From contig NZ_CP029481.1 in assembly GCF_003151255.1 (NCBI RefSeq), positions 868,001-932,000 on the forward strand: a DNA stretch of 64,000 nt, read 5' to 3'. A program made the translations under genes and the position numbers. How positions within the stretch are numbered: the first letter of the stretch is position 1; each line of letters starts with the position of its first letter. Source of the DNA: Microvirga sp. 17 mud 1-3 (GTDB taxonomy: Bacteria > Pseudomonadota > Alphaproteobacteria > Rhizobiales > Beijerinckiaceae). Under the pieces are notes generated by a model. The model did not search any database, had not been told where the DNA came from, and worked only from the letters and a program-made list of their open reading frames with translations. Of this stretch, positions 8,548 through 17,314 are shown piece by piece.

Positions 8548-10032
8548 CTACCCGAAATGCCGGCTCAGCACCTCGCGCACGGCTTCCACCAGGCTGTCCT
8601 CGGAGACCGAGAACTGGGCCGGGCGGGCGGCTTTCCATTCGGCGTTGGACGCGATGGCGTCTGCCGCCTTGGCGCCCTCGATCAGGTCCTTGATCTCGAC
8701 CTCGCCCCGCTCGCGCTCGTTGGAGCCCTGGATCACCACGCAGGGGCTCTGGCGCTTGTCGGCATATTTCATCTGCGCCTTCATGCCCGAGGAGCCGAGA
8801 TAGAGCTCTGAGCGGATGCCGGCCTGCCGGAGCCGCGCGACCATGCGCTGGTAGGCGGCGGTCTGGTCCCGGTCCATCACGAGCACCACCACGGGGCCGG
8901 GCTGCTCGGCGCCGGATACGACGGAGCTGTTCACCATGCGCAGGGCCGAGAAGAGGCGCGAGACGCCGATGGAGAACCCGGTGGCGGGCACCGGCTCGGA
9001 GCGGAAGCGTCCCACGAGCCCGTCATAGCGCCCGCCGCCGCCCACGGAACCGAAGCGCACCGGGCGCCCATCCTCGTCCTGGACCTGGAAGGTCAGCTCG
9101 GCCTCGTAGACCGGGCCGGTATAGTATTCGAGGCCGCGCACCACGGAGGGATCGATCACGATGCGATCCCCATAGCCGGAGGCGGTCACGAGGGCGGCGA
9201 TCTCGGCGAGCTCGTTCGTCCCCTCGAGTCCCCGGGCCGAGGAGCCCACGACCTGGCGCAGGTTCTCGACCGTCGCGGCGTTGTCCGCACCTTTGGCGTC
9301 CGTGAAGGCCAGCACCCGGGCGATGGCTTCCGGGTCGAGCCCCGCACCCTTGGTGAAATCGCCGCTCTCGTCCTTGCGGCCTGCGCCAAGGAGCTGGCGC
9401 ACGCCCTCGGGGCCGAGGCGGTCGAGCTTGTCGATGGCGCGCAGCACCGTGAGGCGCTGGCCCGCCTGGTCCTCCCCGCCGAGGCCGATAGCCTCCAGCA
9501 CGCCGTCGAGCACCTTGCGGTTATTGACCTTGATGACGAAGTCGCCGCGCCCGATGCCGACCCGCTCCAGGGTGTCGGCCGCCATCATGCAGATCTCCGC
9601 ATCGGCCGCCACGGAAGCCGCGCCCACCGTGTCGGCGTCGAACTGCATGAACTGGCGGAAGCGGCCGGGGCCGGGCTTCTCGTTGCGGAACACCCAGCCG
9701 GCCCGATAGCTGCGATAAGGCTTTGGCAGGGCGTCGAAATTCTCGGCCACGTAGCGGGCGAGCGGCGCCGTCAGGTCGTAGCGCAGCGAGAGCCATTGCT
9801 CGTCATCGTCCTGGAACGAGAACACGCCCTCGTTGGGCCGGTCCTGGTCGGGCAGGAACTTGCCGAGCGCGTCCGTGTACTCGACGAAGGGCGTCTCGAC
9901 CCCCTCGAAGCCGTAGAGTTCGTAAACCTCGCGGATCGCCGCGAGCATGCGCTCGGTCGCGGCGATTTCGGCAGGGCCGCGGTCGGCAAAGCCGCGCGGT
10001 GCACGCGCCTTGAGTTTGTCGGGCTTGGACAT
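8548..10032 (-). CDS. hisS: Histidyl-tRNA synthetase
   Basis: Charges tRNA-His. 494 residues from the ATG at 10032 ([20 protein letters not shown]); an upstream extension to 10098 is Arg-rich and unlike homologues. Class-II motifs are clear: motif 2 [20 protein letters not shown] with [10 protein letters not shown], the histidine loops [14 protein letters not shown] and [13 protein letters not shown], motif 3 [14 protein letters not shown], and a C-terminal anticodon-binding domain ([20 protein letters not shown]). The long insertion is typical of alphaproteobacterial HisS. Same strand as hisZ-hisG, which are HisS-paralogue and pathway genes, but separated by one gene and a repeat. Confidence 0.96.
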   Translation of the reverse strand: MSKPDKLKARAPRGFADRGPAEIAATERMLAAIREVYELYGFEGVETPFVEYTDALGKFLPDQDRPNEGVFSFQDDDEQWLSLRYDLTAPLARYVAENFDALPKPYRSYRAGWVFRNEKPGPGRFRQFMQFDADTVGAASVAADAEICMMAADTLERVGIGRGDFVIKVNNRKVLDGVLEAIGLGGEDQAGQRLTVLRAIDKLDRLGPEGVRQLLGAGRKDESGDFTKGAGLDPEAIARVLAFTDAKGADNAATVENLRQVVGSSARGLEGTNELAEIAALVTASGYGDRIVIDPSVVRGLEYYTGPVYEAELTFQVQDEDGRPVRFGSVGGGGRYDGLVGRFRSEPVPATGFSIGVSRLFSALRMVNSSVVSGAEQPGPVVVLVMDRDQTAAYQRMVARLRQAGIRSELYLGSSGMKAQMKYADKRQSPCVVIQGSNERERGEVEIKDLIEGAKAADAIASNAEWKAARPAQFSVSEDSLVEAVREVLSRHFG

Positions 10033-10137
10033 GGGTCGGAATGGCCGGTTCTGTGAGAAAACGTGAGGCGTCCTAACCCTTCGGACCCGGAGGGGCAAGG
10101 GTTGAGGCGTGGCGAAGGGCTCGCCGCCACGAACCGT

Positions 10138-10165
10138 TGCGCCGTAGGACCTACGTCACGGCGCA
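10138..10165 (-). terminator. Possible hairpin terminator after the MFS gene
   Basis: Stem TGCGCCGT / ACGGCGCA with a 12-base centre, partly overlapping the stop codon of the MFS gene. There is no T run, so intrinsic termination is uncertain. Confidence 0.35.
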
Positions 10166-11613
10166 TCTTCAGGGTGCGAGTGGCGTGCCGAGAGGATCCG
10201 GCTTCCGGCCGCCATGGCGAGCGCGAGGACGATGAGACCCGCCGCGACCCTGAAAGTGGTCCCCATGCCGGCGGCCACGGCTTCGGGGCGTGCCGACGTG
10301 ATGTCGGTCGTCGCCGACCCGAGGGTGAATACCGCGCCCAGAACGGATGCTCCCGTGATGAGTCCGAGATTGCGCGACAGATTGAGCAGGCCGGACATGA
10401 CGCCCCGCTGGTCGGGGCGGGCATTCTTCATGACAGCGGTGTTGTTGGCTGCCTGGAAAAGCGCATATCCGGCCGTGAGAACGACGAGCGGGGCAATGTA
10501 GCCGGCGATTCCGAACCGCAGCGGCATCAGGGACAGAATGAAGGAGCCGGCCGCCATCCCGGCGAGCCCAGCCACCGTCATGCGATCCGTGCCGAAACGG
10601 TCGACAGCGCGGCCAGCCGGCACACCGGTCGAGGCGGCGACGATCGGGCCGACCGACAGGACCAGGCCGACAACAGCCGCATCGAGCCCGAGGGCACGGG
10701 AAAGATAGAAGGGCCCGACGATCAGGGTTGCCATCATCACGGCCGAGACAAGGGCGCTCATGGAAAGGCTCGCGTTCACCCGCGAGTCGCGGATCATAGT
10801 CGGTCGGATCAGCGGGGAGACTGCCTTCGCCTCGGCGAGCGCGAGCAGACCGGCGCCGAAGGCCGCCGCCGCGAGCAGGGCCACGTTGAGCATGCCGAAG
10901 CCGCCGCGCCCAACCGTCATGGCGAGCGCATAGGCCGCAAGCGTCAGAGAAAGCAGCAACGTGCCCAGGATGTCCAGGTCCGCCCGGTCGGATTTCGGCC
11001 CTTGGCGGTCGACCGGCAGGGCACGCTGCACGAGCAGAAAAGCCAGGAGCCCCAGCGGCACGTTCACCAGGAAGATTGCCGGCCAGCCAAGAGCGGCGAT
11101 CAGAACGCCGCCGAGCGACGGACCGAGTGCGGTGCCGATCGCTGACATCGTTCCGAGGAGTCCCATGGCGCTACCGGTCCGCGCTTTCGGTATCGCCTCG
11201 CCGACCAGTGCCATGGCAAGAGCCATCATAACGGCGGCTCCGAGGCCCTGCATGGCCCTTGCGGCGATCAGCAGCCAGAGCATGGGCGCAACGCCACACA
11301 GGGCCGAGGCGGCCGTGAACAGACCAATTCCCGTGAGCAACAGCCGTCGGCGACCGATAACGTCGCCAAGCCGCCCGACACCGACAATCAAGGCCGTGAC
11401 GGCAAGGAGATAAGCGAGGACGACCCACTGGACATGCTGGAAGGAGGCCCCGAAGGCCTGCGCCAGGGTCGGCAAGCCGACATTGGCGATGCTGGTGCCG
11501 AGCGAGGAAAGCAGCATGGACAGGGACAGGCCGGCAAGCGCCCAAGGCGCCGAAGAAGCTGATTGCCCATCGCCGAGCCCTATCCCGTCCCTCTCCGCGA
11601 CTGTCGGTTTCAT
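10156..11613 (-). CDS. MFS drug/proton antiporter, DHA2-like (14 membrane segments)
   Basis: 485 residues from ATG 11613 (MKPTVAERDG), preceded by GGAG; a longer frame to 11667 lacks support. About 14 hydrophobic segments. The motif A loop is GRLGDVIGRRRLLL after the second segment, and motif C-like GTALGPSLGGVLIAALGW follows in segment 5, both marking the EmrB/QacA drug-export subfamily. Substrate is unknown. It is divergent from a LysR regulator 141 bases away, the usual layout for a regulator that controls its neighbouring pump. Confidence 0.87.
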   Translation of the reverse strand: MKPTVAERDGIGLGDGQSASSAPWALAGLSLSMLLSSLGTSIANVGLPTLAQAFGASFQHVQWVVLAYLLAVTALIVGVGRLGDVIGRRRLLLTGIGLFTAASALCGVAPMLWLLIAARAMQGLGAAVMMALAMALVGEAIPKARTGSAMGLLGTMSAIGTALGPSLGGVLIAALGWPAIFLVNVPLGLLAFLLVQRALPVDRQGPKSDRADLDILGTLLLSLTLAAYALAMTVGRGGFGMLNVALLAAAAFGAGLLALAEAKAVSPLIRPTMIRDSRVNASLSMSALVSAVMMATLIVGPFYLSRALGLDAAVVGLVLSVGPIVAASTGVPAGRAVDRFGTDRMTVAGLAGMAAGSFILSLMPLRFGIAGYIAPLVVLTAGYALFQAANNTAVMKNARPDQRGVMSGLLNLSRNLGLITGASVLGAVFTLGSATTDITSARPEAVAAGMGTTFRVAAGLIVLALAMAAGSRILSARHSHPEDAP

Positions 11614-11697
11614 GATCAACTCCGCTTTCTGGCGGCTCCGAAGGGAGCTATCGGGCAACGTAAGCACCTGTCAGACAAGGCGGAACACGCATCATTT

Positions 11698-11712
11698 GCA
11701 CTTTATTCGTGC
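11698..11712. promoter_or_regulatory. Candidate LysR operator between MFS and lysR genes
   Basis: Inverted repeat GCAC-TTTATTC-GTGC (4-base arms, 7-base centre, 15 bases), the spacing seen in LysR boxes, lying 43 bases before the lysR start and 85 bases before the MFS start. Short arms make chance occurrence possible. Confidence 0.35.
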
Positions 11713-11754
11713 GTCTGGCGCCATATGTCGGCAATGCCGTGCTAGAGTCGATCC

Positions 11755-12690
11755 ATGCCGAGACCCGATCTCAACCTGCTCGTCACTCTCGATGTGCTAC
11801 TTACGGAAGGCAGCGTTGCGCGCGCCGCCCGGCGGCTGCGGCTCAGCCCCTCGGCCATGAGCCGGGCCTTGGCGCGGTTGCGTGAGACAATGGGCGATCC
11901 GCTGCTGGTCAGGGCCGGGCGCGGTCTCGTCCCCACGCCCCGGGCGCTCGAACTCCGTGAGCGGGTCGGGTCTCTCGTGCAGGACGTGGAGGCGGTTCTA
12001 CGCCCTGTCGAGGCGCTCGATCTCCAAAAGCTCGTCCGGACGTTTACGCTGCGGACCGGCGAGGGCTTCGCCGAGAATTTCGGGCCAAGCCTCCTGGCAC
12101 GCGTCACTGCGGCCGCTCCCGGAGTGCGGCTGCGCTTCATGCCGAAGCCGGACAAGGACAGTACATCCCTTCGCGACGGGACCGTCGATCTCGAAACGGG
12201 AGTCGTCGGGAAGGCGACTGGTCCGGAGGTACGTGCACAAAGCTTGTTCCGGGACCGGTTCGTCGGTGTCGTGCGGCAGGGGCACCCGCTGAGCAAGGAC
12301 GAGATCACCCCCGCCCGTTATGCGGCCGGGCGGCACATTCTTGTTTCGCGGCGAGGGCTAGACAGGGGGCCGATCGATGATGCTCTGGTGCCGTTCGGGC
12401 TCGAACGGGAGATCGTTACGATCGTCGGGGGCTTCTCGACCGCGCTGGCTCTCGCGCGGGTCTCCGATCTGATCGCCAGCGTCCCCGAACGACATACCGG
12501 CAACCTGCGCGCCGGGATGTACAGCTTCCCCCTCCCGGTCCCCATGCCGGAGGTTACGGTCTCGTTGCTCTGGCATCCGCGGCTCGATGCCGATCCGGCC
12601 CATCGCTGGCTGCGCGGATGTGTTCGAGACGTTTGCGACACGCAGCGGCATGGTGCGCCGCCGATGCCCCAAACCGGCCGCTCCCTTTAG
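11755..12690 (+). CDS. LysR-family transcriptional regulator (NodD/LinR-like)
   Basis: 311 residues with an N-terminal winged helix (DLNLLVTLDVLLTEGSVARAARRLRLSPSAMSRALARLRE, residues 5-44) in the form typical of the NodD/PcpR-like branch, and a substrate-binding domain from about 90. It is divergent from the MFS pump, which it probably controls; LysR proteins usually activate the divergent gene when bound to a small effector. The hairpin at 12748-12776 follows its end. Effector unknown. Confidence 0.88.
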   Translation: MPRPDLNLLVTLDVLLTEGSVARAARRLRLSPSAMSRALARLRETMGDPLLVRAGRGLVPTPRALELRERVGSLVQDVEAVLRPVEALDLQKLVRTFTLRTGEGFAENFGPSLLARVTAAAPGVRLRFMPKPDKDSTSLRDGTVDLETGVVGKATGPEVRAQSLFRDRFVGVVRQGHPLSKDEITPARYAAGRHILVSRRGLDRGPIDDALVPFGLEREIVTIVGGFSTALALARVSDLIASVPERHTGNLRAGMYSFPLPVPMPEVTVSLLWHPRLDADPAHRWLRGCVRDVCDTQRHGAPPMPQTGRSL

Positions 12691-12747
12691 AGCAAGGTGG
12701 AAGCGTGGCGCTGCCTGCGCCTGTCCGTCGCCTTGCTGTCGAAAACA

Positions 12748-12776
12748 GTCATGGCCGGGACGGGCCCGGCCATGAC
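12748..12776 (-). terminator. Terminator between convergent lysR and aminotransferase genes
   Basis: Perfect 12-base stem GTCATGGCCGGG / CCCGGCCATGAC with loop ACGGG. On the minus strand it is followed by TGTTTTCG, so it best serves the aminotransferase gene, but it can also stop lysR transcripts. Confidence 0.8.
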
Positions 12777-12789
12777 GGAATGGTAGGTC

Positions 12790-14139
12790 TCACGCCACCT
12801 TCTTGATCACCCGGGCGACCTTGTCGGCGATTTCGCCGATCTGGTTCTCGGTGATGATGAGCGGGGGCGAGAGCGCGATGGTGTCGCCCGTGATGCGGAT
12901 CATCAGGCCCTCTTCCTGGAAGCCGCGGTCCATGGCCTCGAAGGCGCGGGCGCCGACCGCGTCGGGGCGCGATGCGAGGTCGATGGCGCCCACGAGGCCG
13001 ATAGTGCGGATGTCGAGCACGTTCGGCAGGCCCTTCAGGCCCTGGATCGCGTCCGCCCAGATGGGCTCCAGCGTCTTGGCGCGCTCGAAGAGCTTCTCGT
13101 CCCGGTAGATGTCCTGGGCCGCGAGGCCCGCCGCGCAGGCGAGCGGATGGCCCGAATAGGTGTAGCCGTGGAAGAGCTCGATAGCGTGGTCCGGACCCTT
13201 CATGAAGGTGTCGTAGATGCCTTTGCGCACCAGCACGCCGCCCATGGGCACGGCGCCGGAATTGACGCCCTTGGCGAAGGTGATCATGTCCGGCACGACC
13301 CCGTAGCGCTCCGCCGCGAAGGCGGTGCCGAGGCGGCCGAAGCCCGTGATGACTTCATCGAAGATCAGCAGGATGCCGTACTTGTCGCAGATCTGGCGCA
13401 GGCGCTGGAGATAGCCTTTCGGCGCCGCCAGCACGCCCGTGGAGCCGGCCATCGGCTCGACGATGACGGCCGCGATGGTGGAGGCGTCGTGCAGGGCCAC
13501 GATGCGCTCCAGGTCGTCCGCCAGATGCGCGCCCCATTCGGGCTCGCCGCGCGAGAAGGCCTGTTCGGCCCGGTTGTAGGTGTGAGGCAGGTGGTCGACG
13601 CCGGCCAGGAGCGAGCCGAAGAACTGGCGGTTCTTCACGATGCCGCCCACCGAGATGCCGCCGAAGCCGACGCCGTGATAGCCGCGCTCGCGGCCGATGA
13701 GCCGGGTGCGGCTGCCTTGGCCGGAGACGTTCCAATAGGCGAGGGCGATCTTGAGCGCCGTGTCGACGGCCTCGGAGCCCGAATTGCAGAAGAACACGTG
13801 GTCGAGGTCGCCCGGCGCCAGCTGGGCGAGGCGGGACGCGAGCGCGAAGCCGGCCGTATGGCCGAACTGGAAGGCCGGGGAATAGTCGAGCTCGGCCGCC
13901 TGGGTCTGGATCGCAGCCGTGATCTCGTCCCGGTTGTGGCCCGCATTGCAGCACCACAGCCCGGCGGCGCCGTCGATCACCTCGCGGCCGTCCGGAGTGT
14001 AGTAGTACATGCCCTTCGCCCGGGCGATCATGCGCGGGCGCTGCTTGAAGGAGCGGTTCGCCGTGAACGGAAGCCACCAGGCTTCGAGGTCGTTGGGCGC
14101 GGACAGGTCGTTGGCGGCTCTGGAAGGTTGGGCGTTCAT
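12790..14139 (-). CDS. Class III omega-aminotransferase (beta-alanine:pyruvate type)
   Basis: PLP enzyme of 449 residues transferring an omega-amino group to pyruvate or a similar acceptor. Features: WLPFTANRSFKQRPRMI and YYYTPDGREVIDGAAGLWCCNAGH near the start, phosphate-binding CNSGSEAVDTALK at 118-130, FDEVITGFGRLGTAF with Asp261 for the pyridine nitrogen, and the Schiff-base Lys290 in ITFAKGVNSG. The wording of these motifs is that of beta-alanine/omega-amino-acid:pyruvate aminotransferases, but substrates in this family (beta-alanine, amines, GABA) cannot be told apart by eye. Single gene with its own terminator. Confidence 0.9.
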   Translation of the reverse strand: MNAQPSRAANDLSAPNDLEAWWLPFTANRSFKQRPRMIARAKGMYYYTPDGREVIDGAAGLWCCNAGHNRDEITAAIQTQAAELDYSPAFQFGHTAGFALASRLAQLAPGDLDHVFFCNSGSEAVDTALKIALAYWNVSGQGSRTRLIGRERGYHGVGFGGISVGGIVKNRQFFGSLLAGVDHLPHTYNRAEQAFSRGEPEWGAHLADDLERIVALHDASTIAAVIVEPMAGSTGVLAAPKGYLQRLRQICDKYGILLIFDEVITGFGRLGTAFAAERYGVVPDMITFAKGVNSGAVPMGGVLVRKGIYDTFMKGPDHAIELFHGYTYSGHPLACAAGLAAQDIYRDEKLFERAKTLEPIWADAIQGLKGLPNVLDIRTIGLVGAIDLASRPDAVGARAFEAMDRGFQEEGLMIRITGDTIALSPPLIITENQIGEIADKVARVIKKVA

Positions 14140-14248
14140 GGCTTTCCCCGGAACGATGGATTCGCCGGAGCCTAGCGCATCGGGCGGAAAAGGGGAGCCG
14201 GTTCTTCGAGGGCGCCCGCTGTCCGGCTCCTAAGCCAGCCCGTCTGGA

Positions 14249-14470
14249 TCAGCCCGTCATGGCCTCGGCCTCGTAGCCGGCGGCGTTGAGGGCCTGGGCG
14301 ACCTCCAGGCTCTGGGCCTTCGTATGGACGTGCACGCGCCCATGCGCGAGGTCGACCTCCACCTGCGCCCCGGGGTCGAGGCTCTGGATGGCCTTGGTGA
14401 CGGCATTCACGCAGCCCTGGCAGGTCATGCCCTCGACCTGCATGAGGAGATCCTTGCGGGGTTCGTCCAT
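14249..14470 (-). CDS. CopZ-like heavy-metal-associated domain protein
   Basis: 73-residue single HMA domain. The metal site is GMTCQGC with Cys17 and Cys20, the MxCxxC pattern that binds Cu(I) in CopZ/Atx1 chaperones, here with Gln rather than the common Ala/His/Asp between. The rest fits the ferredoxin-like fold (AVTKAIQSLDPGAQVEVDLA, LNAAGYEA). No copper ATPase is in the window, so the partner is elsewhere. It is divergent from the EAL gene. Confidence 0.85.
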   Translation of the reverse strand: MDEPRKDLLMQVEGMTCQGCVNAVTKAIQSLDPGAQVEVDLAHGRVHVHTKAQSLEVAQALNAAGYEAEAMTG

Positions 14471-14625
14471 GATGGCATTCCTCGGTCCGGCGCCCGCGAG
14501 GCAAGCGCCGGAACCGCCACGGGAAATCCCATCGTTTCGGAACGGTAACGCTTGCGGTTCTGGACTTGGTCGGACAACATCGTTGCAATAGTGATTCGCC
14601 TTTTACCACGGGAGCGGGGGCACCC

Positions 14626-16032
14626 ATGGTCATAACGGCCAAAAGGCCATATTCCATGTTTAAGGGCCGGGGAGCGAAATGGTTCGCCCTCGGCGCCGGC
14701 GTCGCAACGGCCGCAATTGCCGTTGCGGCAGCTATTGCGGCCGAAAGCCTTCTGCCGCTCGTCGCCATCCTCAATATCGCGGCTCTTGTGGTCACGGGCG
14801 CCATCGGCCTGCGGATGGACGGAACGTCGCAGGAGCTGCGCCGGATCGCGTCCGATCTGGGCGGACTGGCGATCCGCGTCACCCGGCTCGAACGGCAGAC
14901 CCAGAAGGCGGCGCAGGACCCGAGTGGGGCGTCCGCTCCTATCCTGCGTTCCACGGTGGCGGAGGTCACCGGGACGGTCGGGCTCCTCGGCGGCGTGGTG
15001 CGCGAGCTTGCGCGCAACGTGGCCGCCCAGAACCAGGACGTCGCCGATCTCAAGAGCACCCTGCGCCCCGCCAACTCGGAGACCGCACAGGCGCCGGCCC
15101 TCAGGGTCGGGCCGGAGCTGCGCGCCCGGGCCATGCCGGTTCAGACCCTGCCCGCCGAAGATGTCGCCGGGCCGGAGCCCTCGCTTCTGCCTCTGCCGGG
15201 GCAGAAGGGAGCGGGCCGGGACCAGCCGGCCGGTCCCATTCTCCGGGCTTTCGAGGCGGAGGATATCGAGCTGCATCTTCAGCCCGTGCTCGCCCTGCCG
15301 GAGCGCCGGGTTCGCGCCTATGAGGCGCTCGCCCGGCTTCGGCTTGCGGACGGCACCCTGATCGGCCCGGGCGAGTTTCTGCCGCTCCTGGAGCGGATGG
15401 GCCGGGCCCCGGCCTTCGACCGTGCCATGCTCCGGCGCGCCGTGACCGTGGCCCGCCATCTGGTGGCGCGAGGGAGCGAGGCTCTCATCACGGTCAATCT
15501 CTCGCCCCGCTCCTTGAGCGAGCCCGGCTTCCTGCTCTCGGTTTTGCGGCTCCTCGAATCCGCCCCGGAAGTGACCGGCAAGATCGCACTCGAATGGTCC
15601 CGAACCTGCTGGCAGGCCCTCGATGGGCCGAGCCGGGACGTGGTGCTGGCCCTGTGTGGGCATGGCGTTCCTCTCTCGGTCGACGGAACCGGGGGGCTTC
15701 CGCTACGGGACCTGCATCTCGATGTGCGGTCCCTGGCGGAGCACGGGATCCGGTTCGTCAAGCTGCCGGCCGAGACGATCCTCGCGGCGGCCCAGGGCCC
15801 GGACGGCGATGCGGATATCCGCGACCTGATCGCGCATCTGCGCCGCTCGGGAATCAGGCTGGTGGCCGAGCGGGTGGAGCGGGACGAGACAGTTCCGGCC
15901 CTGGTCGCGCTGGGCGTGCCGCTTGCGCAGGGCTTCATCTTCGCGGCGCCCCGGGCGGTGCGGGCCGAAATCCTCGGCAGCCCATCCCGGCAGGCGGATG
16001 TCGCGCCGATGCCCTTACGTCGCGCCGGTTGA
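14626..16032 (+). CDS. Membrane protein with degenerate EAL domain
   Basis: 468 residues from ATG 14626 (behind GGGAGCGGGGG); a 20-residue upstream extension is possible. Two hydrophobic segments at about 15-55 anchor it, then a helical, possibly coiled-coil linker (residues 65-150), a Pro-rich stretch, and an EAL fold from about 205. It keeps EAL (233-235), VNLS with Asn291, and VAERVE late on, but the ELTE motif is replaced by ALEWS and the DDFGTG loop is SVDGTG (351-356), so metal-binding acids needed for c-di-GMP hydrolysis are gone. Most likely a c-di-GMP sensor or a protein scaffold rather than a phosphodiesterase. Followed by the HAD gene 129 bases on. Confidence 0.82.
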   Translation: MVITAKRPYSMFKGRGAKWFALGAGVATAAIAVAAAIAAESLLPLVAILNIAALVVTGAIGLRMDGTSQELRRIASDLGGLAIRVTRLERQTQKAAQDPSGASAPILRSTVAEVTGTVGLLGGVVRELARNVAAQNQDVADLKSTLRPANSETAQAPALRVGPELRARAMPVQTLPAEDVAGPEPSLLPLPGQKGAGRDQPAGPILRAFEAEDIELHLQPVLALPERRVRAYEALARLRLADGTLIGPGEFLPLLERMGRAPAFDRAMLRRAVTVARHLVARGSEALITVNLSPRSLSEPGFLLSVLRLLESAPEVTGKIALEWSRTCWQALDGPSRDVVLALCGHGVPLSVDGTGGLPLRDLHLDVRSLAEHGIRFVKLPAETILAAAQGPDGDADIRDLIAHLRRSGIRLVAERVERDETVPALVALGVPLAQGFIFAAPRAVRAEILGSPSRQADVAPMPLRRAG

Positions 16033-16161
16033 CTTCACGCCGCCGAGGGCCTACCGCCCGGCGGAACTGTGCGATGCGGCCGGGCCGAAATCGCATCCGA
16101 CCCAAGTCCGGGGACGGTTCGGATCCCGCGTGCCGCACCGGCCCTCAAGCTGTGAGATCCG

Positions 16162-17043
16162 ATGACCGTTTCGCTCCGCCCCGCCCTGATCGATGGGCTT
16201 CAGCCCATGGCAGGCCGCTACGACCTGATCCTCTGCGATGTGTGGGGGGTGCTCCACAACGGCGTCAAGGCTTTCGCGCCGGCCAGTGAGGCCCTCGTCC
16301 GCTTCCGGGAAGGGGGCGGCCGGGTGGTGCTCGTCTCCAATGCGCCCCGTCCGGGCTCCGCGGTGGTCACGCAGCTCGACGGGTTCGGGGTTCCGCGCCG
16401 GGCCTATGATTCCATCGTCACGTCCGGCGACCTGACGCGGCTCGCCATCGAGGAGCGGATCGACAAGGTCGTCTACCATATCGGCCCGCCCCGGGACATG
16501 CCGATCTATCAAGGGCTTAATGTGCGTTTCGGCTCCGTCGAGGAGGCCGATTACGTGGTCGTCTCGGGCTTCGAGGACGACGAGCGGGAGACGATCGAGA
16601 ATTATCGGGAGCGGCTCGAGGCCATGCGGGCGCGGGAGCTTCTGATGGTCTGCGCCAATCCCGATCTCATCGTGGAGCGCGGCAACACGATTGTGCCCTG
16701 CGCCGGAACCATCGCGCTCGCCTACGAGGAGATGGGCGGGCCGGTGTTCTATGCGGGCAAGCCCCACGGGCCCATTTACGACCGGGCGATTGCAGTCGGC
16801 GCCAGGCTCAAGGGCGCGCCCATCGGCAAGGACCGGGTGCTCGCCATCGGCGACGCTATCCGCACCGACATCGCGGGCGCGGCCGGCTACGGCATCGATT
16901 CCCTCCTGGTGGCCCGCGGAATCCACGCGGAGGAACTCGGCGCCCATCGCGGTCCCCTCGTGTCCCAGCACGTGCAGGACTGGGTCGACCTCCAGCCCGT
17001 GAGGCCCCAGGCCATCACGGACGCCCTGTCCTGGGCGGCTTGA
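16162..17043 (+). CDS. HAD-superfamily subclass IIA hydrolase (TIGR01459 type)
   Basis: 293-residue HAD phosphatase with a IIA cap. Motif I is CDVWGVLHNG with nucleophile Asp26; the usual second Asp (position +2) is Trp28, as in the alphaproteobacterial TIGR01459 subgroup. Motif II is VLVSNAPRPG, motif III and IV are YAGKPHGPIYDRA and LAIGDAIRTDIAGAAGYGID. Relatives are NagD-like and sugar-phosphate or nucleotide phosphatases; the substrate of this subgroup is unknown. In several relatives it neighbours ribF, as here (17315), which hints at FMN/FAD metabolism, but that is inference. Confidence 0.88.
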   Translation: MTVSLRPALIDGLQPMAGRYDLILCDVWGVLHNGVKAFAPASEALVRFREGGGRVVLVSNAPRPGSAVVTQLDGFGVPRRAYDSIVTSGDLTRLAIEERIDKVVYHIGPPRDMPIYQGLNVRFGSVEEADYVVVSGFEDDERETIENYRERLEAMRARELLMVCANPDLIVERGNTIVPCAGTIALAYEEMGGPVFYAGKPHGPIYDRAIAVGARLKGAPIGKDRVLAIGDAIRTDIAGAAGYGIDSLLVARGIHAEELGAHRGPLVSQHVQDWVDLQPVRPQAITDALSWAA

Positions 17044-17090
17044 GCCGGTTCTTTTGCCTCTGGCTTTGGGAGAGGGAGAGGCATTATCCC

Positions 17091-17235
17091 GTCATTCCGG
17101 GGCGCACCTTTAGGTGCGAGCCCGGAACCCATAACTGCTGACAGTGTAGGATTAGGCACAGCGGTTATCGTTAGCTTTGTTCTGAGACGCTGGTAATTAT
17201 GGGTTCCGGGCTCTGCTGCGCAGCCCCGGAATGAC
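17091..17235. repeat. Full copy of intergenic repeat family 2
   Basis: 145-base inverted element in the gap before ribF. It opens GTCATTCCGGGGCGCACC, continues GAGCCCGGAACCCATAA, has a variable centre of about 65 bases, then TTATGGGTTCCGGGCTC and closes GCCCCGGAATGAC. The outer 8-10 bases and the CCGGAACCCATAA block are shared with the copies at 18311 and 27713. Confidence 0.88.
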
Positions 17236-17314
17236 GGTGAGCCCGTCCATGCTCTCTTGACCCTCGCGACGCTTTTCGACAGGGTCGCGGCCGTTTCAGC
17301 CCGCCCCAGGTCCC

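Noticed and set aside
14566..14625. Earlier start for the EAL protein
   Set aside because: The 20 extra residues are not hydrophobic and the ATG at 14626 has the better ribosome-binding site.
14425..15663. Open frame antisense to the EAL gene and overlapping the CopZ-like gene
   Set aside because: No recognisable domain and covers two supported genes.
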